Source: Wolfiporia cocos (Eukaryota; Basidiomycota; Agaricomycetes; Polyporales; Phaeolaceae). Taken from it: a DNA stretch of 64,000 bases. Of this stretch, positions 33,155 through 43,153 are shown one piece after another. Every line of letters begins with the position of its first letter. Within the stretch, counting starts at the first letter, position 1. A program made the translations under genes and the position numbers. Where the stretch lies: contig JACCLO010000053.1 of the NCBI GenBank assembly GCA_029448655.1, positions 1 to 64,000 on the forward strand, given 5' to 3'. The notes below the pieces were generated by a model. It searched no databases. It saw only the letters and a list, made by a program, of their open reading frames with translations, and was not told the origin of the DNA.

Positions 33155-33594
33155 TGTCACAGATTTTGGGTCCCCTTCAGTAATCAAACCAAGGCACTAG
33201 TGGTACTGAAGTCACATGATGGTTTGGCCCTCATCAGGTAGTATAGCGGTATAACATCTAGCATAGCGTGGCACCCTAGAGGCACATGACTTGCTTACAT
33301 ATACAGAGGCTGTGTAGATAGTGCATGGACCCTTACGTTAGGGTAGGCCCTAAGGCCCACCTGCGCTCATCCTCATGTATATATAGTATGTCGTCTGAGG
33401 CTTACACCTCAGACTTGTCAATCTCGTTGTTGGGGGCGTTTCCCCTCTTAGCTGGCATTCTTAGTCTTGCTGGTCTTGTGTGCCCACCTCGCCTCGCTAT
33501 GGCCCCAAGGCCCCTTAGCAACTAGGTGTTGTACTCTACCTATTCGGTATTGGGGGTATATTAGATGGTAGTGAGCCTATGCCACTTTGTGACA
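33155..33594 (+). repeat. LTR-like element, same type as 41096-41563
   Basis: TGTCACAGATTTTGGG...TTTGTGACA, with TATATATAG, the palindrome GTCTGAGG-CTTACA-CCTCAGAC (33393-33414) and CTTGTCAATCTCG. Flanks GCAAG and AGCTC do not match. Confidence 0.65.
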
Positions 33595-33735
33595 AGCTCC
33601 TTGTAATCCTTAGTGACCTTGTTGTCTAGCAATGCTTTACAAATCTCTCGGAGTATCGGTTCATCCAATTCTGGCACCACATGGGAGGTATCAAGAGCCA
33701 TTGCCATGAACTCTCGCTCGAAAAATTCTGTCACA
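33595..33735 (-). pseudogene. Fragment of another gypsy pol (RNase H-integrase linker)
   Basis: The minus strand reads FFEREFMAMALDTSHVVPEL then LREICKALLDNKVTKDYKEL. This parallels E2 residues around REIHKALLDNEVTKDYKGL. It is a relic of a related but different element. Confidence 0.75.
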
Positions 33736-33736
33736 A

Positions 33737-33960
33737 ATCTAGGTCACGCTAGATACTAGGACGTTATGGAGCAGTAACTAGGGTATATTCCCCCTAAGGT
33801 GGTGACCTGAATACAATAGGCACCAAGCATGGGAATATGAACTGCAGATATAGCCGGACCCTTGATAACAGCCAAGCTGTTATCATAGCCCTTTTGGGGG
33901 AGTGGCTATATTGCCACTCATGAGCACATTGCATTGGGTCCATGGTGCGTCTTGTGATAT
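33737..33960 (-). repeat. Copy of the 250-bp short LTR repeat, inverted
   Basis: The complement of the repeat at 13600-13853 (GTCTTGTGATAT at its right end, CCCTTTTGGGGGAGTGGC inside, TGTCACAAATC at its left end). 33961-34287 shows no recognisable gene. Confidence 0.7.
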
Positions 33961-34292
33961 CAGTCCTGCACTTCCATAATTGACATCCAATGTGCTGCTT
34001 GACATGCTCACCACACTTGGCATGCCAAACCAGTACTCACACCTGATTGGCTAGTGTACATCATCAGGTGATAAGTTAGTTGTAGTAATTGGCACAAGAT
34101 TGACAACAGAAAGTGTGCCCAGCGTCTGCAGACAATTCTCCTTCAGTGATGGGGGTAGCAGAACAGTGTTGAACTTTGGCACCTTGAGCTTCTCCATTCC
34201 CACACCTGGCCTGTGTCAACCATTGCATCTCTGGGGATTTGCATACTCAGCCTCACTCTCATTCTCATACACATTCAATGAGGGCTTGTGTG

Positions 34293-35254
34293 TGTCACAG
34301 ATTCTGAAAAGAGGTACCCCCCCCCTGTCTCAAACCCACGTTCTTGGGTAGTACCCCATCATGTGTCTTTGTATGGACTTAGCAGTGTAGCGTAATGGTA
34401 CAGGTCGCCCCACCCATAGATGGTCACATGGTCAGTAGCTTAGATACTACAGCACATGACTTAGGTAGCACTCAGCAATACGCACAGACCCTGCCTTTAG
34501 GGTGGGTCTCTAGTATACAGTGACAGTGTTCCTCATGTACTTAAGCTGTGACACTCTGGGGCTTACTCCCCAGAGTGTCACAGATATATTACTGTTGAAT
34601 TCACCCTCACTATAGCTTTATGAGCACTGCTGTACATGCATGTGCCCCTCTACACTATGGTATTCCTCTCCCCTTCGTCCTGTAGTTACTGTAACAACCC
34701 TGCACCACTCGTCGATCAGCGCCCTTAGGGTAGGCGCACGTGCCTCTACCCATAACATGGTCACACTTTCATTACATACTCATGACTAGTTACTGTTATG
34801 CCTGACCTCATAGTTACTGCGCACAGATCAGCACTTCAGGGTAGACACACTAGCGTACACGCAGATGTATATAAAGTATGACAAATGAGGCCTTATGCCT
34901 CATTCTTAGGATTTTGGCAATTGGGCCTAACCAGCCCCTTTCATTCTCTATGGCTATGGGCCACTCTGCTGTGCTGCTCATCTGACTTGACTGGACAAAT
35001 GCCACAACCCCTAGCTGTCATCCCTCTAACTGAGCACCCAGAGTCAACGACAATACTAGGACACGCCAGCAGGCATATACGAGATCCCCAGCAGGGCCAG
35101 TCCCACAGACACAGGGTATGTCTGTGTCACAGAGCTGTTATTCTCGATGATGAGGCTTGTCCTCTCTTTACTCCAAGTCTTATGCATGCTAGTCCAAGGG
35201 TTCTGCTCTATGTGACAACTCTAGATGACGGTACACCCTTGGCATTTTGTGTCA
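34293..35254 (+). repeat. Solo LTR (split by 34576-35129)
   Basis: TGTCACAGATTC...TTTTGTGTCA, flanked by GTGTG (34288-34292 and 35255-35259); about 403 bp without the insert. The palindrome CTCTGGGG-CTTACT-CCCCAGAG lies at 34554-34575, just after a TACTTAAG box, and the insert begins at its last base. Confidence 0.9.
34576..35129 (+). repeat. Solo LTR nested in the 34293 LTR
   Basis: 554 bp, TGTCACAGATAT...GTCTGTGTCA, flanked by CAGAG (34571-34575 and 35130-35134). TATATAAAG, then AATGAGGC-CTTAT-GCCTCATT (34884-34904). Confidence 0.93.
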
Positions 35255-35259
35255 GTGTG

Positions 35260-35621
35260 AGCTCACACATGAGAGGGTCTGGCTCATAACTTGAGGTTAA
35301 TGTCCCAGCGAGTTTGCATGGCATTTATAAACTCTGCTGTGGCTGGTGCACTGATGCTGTGGATGGGTGCTTAGTGCACACCACACCATGCACAAGTTAA
35401 CTACTAGAGGGGCAATGCAGGTATGCGCACAAGCTTTAGTCTTATTACTAGCATATATACTTGTAACCAATTGTATTTATGGATTGTGTTTGGCAGCAAC
35501 CTCGCACATTAGTCACTGGCATAGTGTGGTGGCTAACATGAGCTTCTATGTCCTCTACCCACTCTATTGTGGAGCACACAACTTGGAGTGCACATCAGAT
35601 GAAACATGGCTCTGCAATTGT
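35260..35621. other. No recognised gene between solo LTRs
   Basis: Old transposon debris is likely; no boundary, domain or convincing ORF was found. Confidence 0.3.
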
Positions 35622-35626
35622 CCTCT

Positions 35627-36229
35627 TGTCACCAGAAACTCCACCCCTAGGATATACGCTAATGCTAGGCTAGCGCTAGGGAGATGCACATGCATAGGTA
35701 GATAAGCATTCACTTATCTTATCTCAATATGGTCACATGTCATCACTGAGTAGTTACAGCATTACCTAGTCATGTGAGACACAGTCACAGTATGCACAGG
35801 CCACGCCATTAGGTCAGGCCTTGTAGCTACAGTACGTAGCATCTCCATGTATATAAGTAGGTAGAATCTGAGGATTACTCCTCAGTTCTACTCTTCTCGG
35901 CCTAGGGGGCATGTCCCCTGGGAACCTCTCAACCCTCTGCTGCATGTGCGTGTGAGCCAGCGGACTGCTCTGCAACAAGCCTGCTGCATCCTACTTGGAC
36001 ATGGGGGTCTCTATTTATTGCATCTCCTAGTTTTGTCTTTAGCCTGCTAGTCTGGGGGCATACCGGTACACTCATGGGTCAGTACCTCGGGCTTCATGGC
36101 AGGTCGTCTCAATAGACAAGCCATCCTGTTCTCCCCTACAAGGATGGGTAGCCTTTAGGCCTAGGTTAGAAGGTATAGAGGCATCCCCACTAGCATGGGT
36201 AGCATGGTCACAAGTATGTTCCCGTGTCA
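35627..36229 (+). repeat. Solo LTR
   Basis: 603 bp, TGTCACCAG...CCCGTGTCA, flanked by CCTCT (35622-35626 and 36230-36234). TATATAAGTAGG, palindrome CTGAGG-ATTACT-CCTCAG (35868-35885), then TTCTACTCTTCTCGG. Confidence 0.93.
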
Positions 36230-36402
36230 CCTCTGCTGCTCAATAATCTCGGCTGCCTGGTGCAACTTGTGTATAGCATATTCTATGTCTGTTTGGTCTT
36301 GATTGTCAGGCTAGGATGTGAAGGTGAGTATATCTCTATTTTACTTGTTATATACATACTGCAAACCCACTGCCGCTGCCAGCTCATGTGCGCAGCAATC
36401 CA

Positions 36403-38340
36403 TCACGACCAGTTGGTGGGCCCTTTTGAGGCGAGGAGAGTATCTGAAATGTGATAACAAACTGGTGAGTCTCTCACTTTTGGCTCAATGATCTGCTGAA
36501 GTACTGGCAATGACACTACAGGGGCCTCTTTGGTGTCGGAATCTTGAAGCATGATTGGATCGTCCCAGCTGCCAGATGGTGTCAGCACCAGAACATGGGG
36601 CATTCACTCCATCCATGCATGATCTCTGGTAGACTCCGGTGGAGGTGCGACTATGCCATTCACCATGACGGTGTAGAATGGCTGAACATGGAGCCACTGC
36701 ACTGTGACCCACCACGATGATGGTATAGGTGTGGAAACTTCTTGCACAAGGTGCTTGTAGAGAAGGTACACATGATATTTCTGAGCTCCACAGTTGCATG
36801 TCCACGTCATAATGTCTGTATTGTAGATGCTGTTAATTGGAGTCTGAGCAAGATGTTCCCGTGACCTTCTGAAGGCTTCTTGCATATGGGTAAGTGATCA
36901 TGAATGCCCTTCACAATGCTTTGTAATGATCTGTGCAAGGGTCAGTTGATATGGCGGGAGCACTTTTGTGATGATTGCATGCATGGTGAGATCAATGGGC
37001 AGGTGATTATAGCAGTGCAGAACTAGCTGCTTGAGATTCTGCCAGAGCACCTCAACCATCATTGTTATACACTTGCATGGTATGCTTGATGTGTACACCA
37101 CATGCACCCAGAGACACCAGCAATCATGCGAGTACCAGGAGCTCCAGAGGTAACTCATACCTCATGAAGATTATTGAGTTTATAGTGTTGATACATCTCA
37201 TCAATAGCATCTTGTCGAATGTCCTTGGATGTTCAGCTCTGCCCATGCCATTTAGGGAGAAAATGGTGCTGTGATGCATGCTTTGTGAAAAGCTAGAGGA
37301 TAGGCAGTCGGTGTGGTGTCAGGCAAAAGACATAGCCAGGCTTTGCTTGCTTCATTGTGCTGATTGCTCTGTCATCACAAGGTGAGCTTTCTTGGAGCTC
37401 TTCAAGTGCTTCTGCAAACTCCTCAACCTGATGCTGCAGATCATCTAGGTCTCAATCCCACTCAGCATCATTCCAATTGTCATGTTTATGACCTATCCAG
37501 CCCATTTCTTCATCACTTTCATCTGCATGTAGATCAGGTGGGAGTATGCCCTGGCCACTCAGGTGTTCAATGTCAAAGTCTTTGGCATCTTCGGTTTCAC
37601 TCTTCACAGCAGGATGGCCTGCCGGGATGGGCTTGAGTCTAAGTGGGGGCAGTGACAGGTGATGACAGATGGATACCCATCAATGAGAAGCCGGATGCGA
37701 TGGAGAGGCTTCACAGGAGGGGCAGGTAGCTAGTACATATAATATGAATTAATGAGAATAAAGTCCCATTCCACAATGTTGGAAATAAACAAACGACTGA
37801 GCCTGTCTGTTGCAGGTATGGTATGAAGTTAGCTTTGATGTAAGAGAACTCATGGCAAGCTTCATTGACATCATAGAATGCAGGTGTCTCCTTGTTCTTT
37901 GCTAAGCACTGTTTCACTGCATGGAGTGCATGCCAGAAACATAGCTGATGTTTTGCCTGTGGCCATGTGTTCCTCATTGCATTGATTTCTGACCAATCCT
38001 TGTCTGATAATGTATATTCTGGGTTGACACCAAGGTCCTTCAGCTCACCAAGAAATCTCTCAAGCACAACTTGCTTGACACCCTTATCGGCTTCCTTGTT
38101 TGTCGATATCAGTAAGAACACAAGTGGAATACCCAACCCATGTGCATCTGCAACTGCACCAAACAGTCCAAAATTGGTCCTGTTTGTGTTCCCTAGACAG
38201 ATTCAATCTCAGTAATTTACTTACGTAGCAAGCTTGCATAGCACACACACATGTTGAATCCATTGCAAGCTCCTGTGTATTGGAGGCCCACTCCTCAATA
38301 AAATCTGTGACTTAGAAGGCAACTGCCTGAGTGCTGGGCT
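36403..38340 (-). pseudogene. MULE-type transposase, decayed
   Basis: One minus-strand frame with several stops reads MDSTCV, then NRTNFGLFGAVADAHGLGIP, LSDKDWSEINAMRNTWPQAK and HQLCFWHALHAVKQCL, the DDE core of MULE transposases. Further on MVEVLWQNLKQLVLHCYN precedes a SWIM-type finger TWTCNCGAQKYHVYLLYKHL, in which the third Cys expected before KHL is Tyr. A short GT-AG-like intron may lie at about 38193-38225. Stops at 36898, 36604 and about 37630 show decay. The upstream part is cut off by LTR insertions from 38362. Confidence 0.85.
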
Positions 38341-38606
38341 CAGCTTGCACATCTAGCAGAGTGACACAGACTCACCAGTCTGTGGGACCGGCCCACAGGC
38401 CGGGGACAATCCCCCAAAGCCAGTGCATCAGTGCACATCCTAAGCCAATGGGTATGCAGGCAAGGCCCTTGGCTAAGGTACCACCCAGACGGGCAAGGTG
38501 AGGAGGGAGAGACCCAGGCAGACTGGCACACACACAGATGAGGTGGTGAGAGAGGGGCTACAGCCCAGACATCAAGAATCTTAGAGATGGGGAGTAAGCC
38601 CCATCT

Positions 38607-39162
38607 TGTCACGGTTTTATACCACAAGATATTGACCCTACATCCCTCGCTTTAGGTCTCTTGGGGTTCCACTGAGCGCACGGTCTCCTCATACCTCTAG
38701 TTACCTCCACGTCAACCATCTCACATAGTACATCACGTTACCTGGTAGATAGTGCCTATGATGGGCACACATTCCGTCACCCGCATTATAACATCACAGT
38801 ATGTACATCATATGGTCATGGTAGCACATGATCCCTTAGTTATGGCACACAGGCCATTACATTAAGGTAGTCATAGCATACTGATCCATGTACATAAATA
38901 CACCGGGATGAGGTCTTACAACCTCATCCTTTAGATTCTCGATGTTGGGCTATGCCCCTTTCTTCATACTGTCTGAGGGTGCACACCAGTCTTACTGCTG
39001 AGTTATTCACTTGCTCATCTGGGATGCACCATTGGCAACACATGTCGCCACCTCAGCAATGAGGTCACCCTGGTCACCACTGCATTCCTCTGATGGTACC
39101 CTTGTGGATGTGTTGGATTCCCCGGCAGGGCTGGTCCCACAGACCTATGTAAGTCTGTGTCA
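38607..39162 (+). repeat. Solo LTR nested in a minus-orientation LTR
   Basis: 556 bp, TGTCACGG...GTCTGTGTCA, flanked by CATCT (38602-38606 and 39163-39167), which is the last five bases of the host LTR palindrome. It has its own GGATGAGGT-CTTACA-ACCTCATCC at 38906-38929. Confidence 0.92.
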
Positions 39163-39749
39163 CATCTCTCTACCCTTTAAGTATGTACATGGGAGCGCAA
39201 CATGTCTACCCTTAAGTGCTGGCCTGTGTGCAGCACCATCCTAACGGCTGAGGTAAGAGAGTATGTAAGCGAGCATGTAACTACTGTAGTGACAGGGAGT
39301 GACCATAATGTGAGTGATGCATGGGTGCGCACTACCCCGGAGTGCCTATCTACGGGGTCAGGTGGTCATTGCCAGAGCGCCATTACTGGCATCTCTATCC
39401 CTATGCCACATGACTCAGCACCATTACTGGTGCCTTGTCATCTATGCTTACCCCTATGCTTACGTTTACGTGCATGGACTCTGGGGCTTTTGGGCAAGCT
39501 CTTAGGTACTGGTGCACCCACATGTACTTATGCACTGGCATGAGGACTTACATCCTCATGTCTAGCATTCTTGACATTAGGGTAATGACACCCTCTTTCA
39601 TGCTGTCTACTGGGCTGCCACTCTGCTCTTAGTTCACGACATGCTAGTCTGGGGATGTCAGACCTTGCCAACCCGCCATACTGCCAACAAGACTGCTCGT
39701 TGCCCTGCCTTCCCTTGACGCCATGGGGCCTGGGACCTGTCATGGTCTA

Positions 39750-40286
39750 TGTCACAGAATGCCCAGAGGGGCATTCCTAGGACAATTCACTCCTCGCTAT
39801 CACAGTATGGGCACTGCTATGTGCACGCGTGCCCCTCTCTGCTTAGTTACTTCACATCATCCCTTGATGCCAGTAGAATCACCTGACCCAGTAGATTAGT
39901 GCTAGTCAGGCAGCACACGTATCAGGTACTCACGTTCATGGTCACCACTGTAGTCACATGTAGCATTACAGTCACCCTTAGTTACGGCGCACAGGCCTGT
40001 ACTTTAGGGCATCCCTACATATGCTCCTGTCATGTACTTAAGTAGATGACAGATGGGGCTTATCCCCATCTTTTGGATTTTCAGCAATGGGCTTAGGCCC
40101 CTCTCTTGCATCTTGCTGTGGGTCTGCACCAGTCATACTACTGAGTTCTCTACTCGCTCATCTGGGGGCTTGCCTTCGTAGGCATAAGGTGACTCTGTTT
40201 AACCCTGCATAACTTGGGTGGCACCTCGATAGGTGTGTAGGGTTCCCAGCAGGGCCAGTCCCACAGACATTTGTGAGTCTGTGTCA
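39750..40286 (+). repeat. Solo LTR nested in another LTR
   Basis: 537 bp, TGTCACAGAATG...GTCTGTGTCA, flanked by GTCTA (39745-39749 and 40287-40291). TACTTAAG box, then AGATGGGG-CTTAT-CCCCATCT (40051-40071). Confidence 0.93.
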
Positions 40287-40344
40287 GTCTATTGGAGATA
40301 TTCCCTGGCTATGGGCCAGTCCCACAGATGGTACATCTGTATCA

Positions 40345-41095
40345 GCATGCATGCTCCTGATCATCAAGTTGAAGATCATCATCTCCAATGTTGATCTGGG
40401 CCTTGAGCTCAAATGGCCCTACAATCTTACCCATCACTGTCTCCATAAACTCCTTCAACAACATAACATCAGTCTCAGCTTCATCATCTTCCTCATCATT
40501 GAGAGCCTTCCACTTTGTGTGTCTTTGTTCATTTTCCTTGTACATGCACTCTCAGCTTTTTTGCATGGCCTTCTAGGCAGGTCTTAGACATCATGGGTAA
40601 TGTATGCAGGCATGCAGGATGGAAGGAGGTCACTGGCTAATGTTGCCACAAGTCTTGCCTGCTTACAATTTCCTGCTGATTCATCACTTATAATTTTTAT
40701 CTAAATGTGAGAAAATACTCTGAGCGTGAGAACAATTATCGCTCTATTACTTTCAGTTAAAGGTCGGCATGGTGCATGCTAAGCGCCCATCTGCAGTGTC
40801 GGTGCACCAGCCACAGTGGAATATGAAAAGGTCATGCAAACTTGCTGGGACATTAACCTCAAGTCTGGCTCATATTGGATGTCAAGGTGCACTTGTGGGT
40901 GTGGCCCTTACCCTTGCTGCCCAATGGGACCAAGAATGGCTGTGGTGTGGGGGCGGAGACGGCAGAGAAGGTCAAGGAGATGTCTCAGACACTATCCTGT
41001 GCAGTGCCCAGGCACACTTAATCTTGTTTCCAGTGCTGGGTGGAGGTGGGGGCAGAGGTGAGGTCGGACACAAGGCAGTGCACTCAGTCTCACAG
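40345..41095. other. Unassigned; short acidic minus-strand ORF
   Basis: The minus strand at 40545-40342 reads an acidic stretch (NDEEDDEAETDVMLL) of unknown origin that runs into the LTR end. The rest, to 41095, shows no recognisable gene. Confidence 0.25.
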
Positions 41096-41563
41096 TGTCA
41101 CAAATTTTGAGGCTAGGCACCTGGCTGGGCATTTACTCAGGATTTGCCCTCTGCGTGGGTCGAACGCATTGACTGATGCACAGGAAGTCACGTGACATGG
41201 AGATTAGATAAGGAGTCGTTGATTAGGGATTGCGGACCGTCCTCCCCGCCGGGCCGCTCACATGATGTAGTTGTAGATGACACCTTATGGCATGACGATC
41301 GCGACGTCGTGCATGGCCCCCTTTAGGGTGGGCCGCGACTCAGTAGTTACGCCATCTCTACATGTATATATACTACGTCATCTGAGGGTTACACCTCAGA
41401 CTTGTTCTTCTCGATGTATGGGTGATAGCCCTCCTCTCTTGATCACTACAGCATGCTGCCTGACTCCGCCTCGCCTTGTCTCAACAACTCGGCGTTGTAC
41501 CCTGGGTCTTAGTACTTATAGGGGTAGGACAGGGATAGAGGTATGCCAGTCAAGTTTGTGTCA
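41096..41563 (+). repeat. Solo LTR
   Basis: 468 bp, TGTCACAAATTTTGAGG...GTTTGTGTCA, flanked by CACAG (41091-41095 and 41564-41568). TATATATAC, then TCTGAGG-GTTACA-CCTCAGA (41381-41400) and CTTGTTCTTCTCG. Confidence 0.93.
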
Positions 41564-41907
41564 CACAGCATTTCAGTACAATGTACAATACAATCATACA
41601 AATGATAGCATCACTTCATGAGGATTGTTTTAGCTGAGCTATATGCAGGTGCAATATGATGCAGGCAAGCACCTGGGCATGATAAATTCACTGTGGCAAT
41701 CCAGTGTTGGAACATCCAGGCAAGTGCGTATCCGATTGCCGGCTGGGTATACCATGCAGTGACACTAGCATACTTGAACAAGTCAGAAAGATGTGCCTTA
41801 GAGATAAGGGTACCCCTTATTATTGTAGAATTTAGGCTGTACATGCTTTGCATGTTTGCCTCCCCGCCCCAAGGATGAGACAAACCACTGTCCAACATTG
41901 TTGTTTC

Positions 41908-42766
41908 TAGTGATGTGCCAGGCCCAGCCTGGCTCAAAAGCCCTGGCTTTGGCCTGGCTTGGACAGCCCACAGCTTTTCAAAACCTCAGGCTGGGCCCTC
42001 ATTGACGGCTCACGGCTTGGCCCAGCCTAGGCCCCGGCTCGACCATGGCCTACTACTGCTAAGATAATCATCACTTTAGCTTCAGAGCTTGAGATTCACC
42101 TTTGCCAAACCTTTCCCAGATGAAATAGAACCTTGAATCCTCCTGTCACAGATTTAACTGGCAGTCCCAGACCAGTGTCTGTGGAGACATACGTCTAACA
42201 CCCCTTAGCCAAAAGGGCCACTATAACAGCTCAGCTGTTATAGGCAGGACACGCTATATGTGTAGTTCATATTCCCACGCTAGGCACTTATATTGCACCG
42301 TTGAGTATTTGGCTTAATACTTGGCATGGTTGGCCTTTCTGGTATTATATGTGCCACCTGGGATTCCAACCCCAGATATTCCGTGACACCTCCAATCTAT
42401 AGTAGGATTAAGTGTGAAATAATCACTCACCAGTGCAGCATTCAGTAGCGTGCCTGCCATATGGGGAATCATATAGGCACCCGAAAGTGAGCGGCAGGCT
42501 TCAATGTTGAGGACTTGACTTTTCTGTAGTTTTAAATAAACAAGATAGGTGCACAATGATTGAGTTGAGCATATAACTGGCCTGTATGGGCTTATATTGT
42601 GCCTGCCAGATATTGTAGCCATTAAGATCCCTAGGCCGGGGCTCAACAGCTTGGCCCGGCCTGGCCTGTATCTCAGGCCAGGCCCTGGGCCATCTCAAGC
42701 CATGCTGTAAAGCCCAGCTTGGCCCGGCCCGGCTCATGGCCCAAAGCTGGGCCTGGCACATCACTA
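41908..42766. mobile_element. Non-autonomous hAT-type element, copy C (split by a short insert)
   Basis: The ends are TAGTGATGTGCCAGGCC and GGCCTGGCACATCACTA, flanked by an exact 8-bp duplication GTTGTTTC (41900-41907 and 42767-42774). It matches copy A along its length. The insert 42144-42388 interrupts it. Confidence 0.9.
42144..42388. mobile_element. 245-bp short LTR/TRIM-like insert in hAT copy C
   Basis: TGTCACAG...CCGTGACA, flanked by CCTCC (42139-42143 and 42389-42393). The middle (CCAAAAGGGCCACTATAACA, then AGTTCATATTCCCACGCT) resembles the 250-bp repeat at 13600. Near the right end CTGGGATTCCAACCCCAG resembles a tRNA T-arm on the minus strand. Confidence 0.8.
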
Positions 42767-43153
42767 GTTGTTTCTTGCACCGCTCACTTCGTTCGCTCTC
42801 TTTCACGCGATCCCGACGCTTGCTTCAACAATCCAGGTCCTAGTGGTGGCACCTGCTAGTGAAGCTTGCACCTATTCCATCCAATAGAGACTGGGAGGAG
42901 AGAGGGGGCAGGGCGGGGGAGGAGGGCTGCTCGAGGACGGGGCGCACGCTAAGCGCCCATCCGCAGTCAGCCACAGCGGAGTTCGAAAAGGCCATGCAAA
43001 CTCGAAGTCCCTGATCTCTCGCTCTCGTTCTCTCGTGACGACGGGACATTATAAACTCAAGTGTAAGACCCTGCCATCATGTAGCAGGATTAACTACCCT
43101 TCAGCTAACACTCGTATCAGTGATAACGATAACGAAGAGGTCGCCACACCGAA

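Larger units (their letters stand above)
38362..40344. repeat. Cluster of nested LTRs
   Basis: An outer minus-orientation LTR starts TGACACAGACTC at 38362 and has its own palindrome AGATGGGG/CCCCATCT at 38585-38606. It is split by the LTR 38607-39162. Further right another plus-orientation LTR has a TACTTATGC box and CATGAGGA-CTTACA-TCCTCATG near 39535-39560. It is split by the LTR 39750-40286 and ends CTGTATCA at 40344. The outer boundaries between 39168 and 39520 could not be resolved. Confidence 0.65.

Noticed and set aside
33155..33594. Confirmed solo LTR with target duplication
   Set aside because: Flanks GCAAG and AGCTC differ, so it is only called LTR-like.
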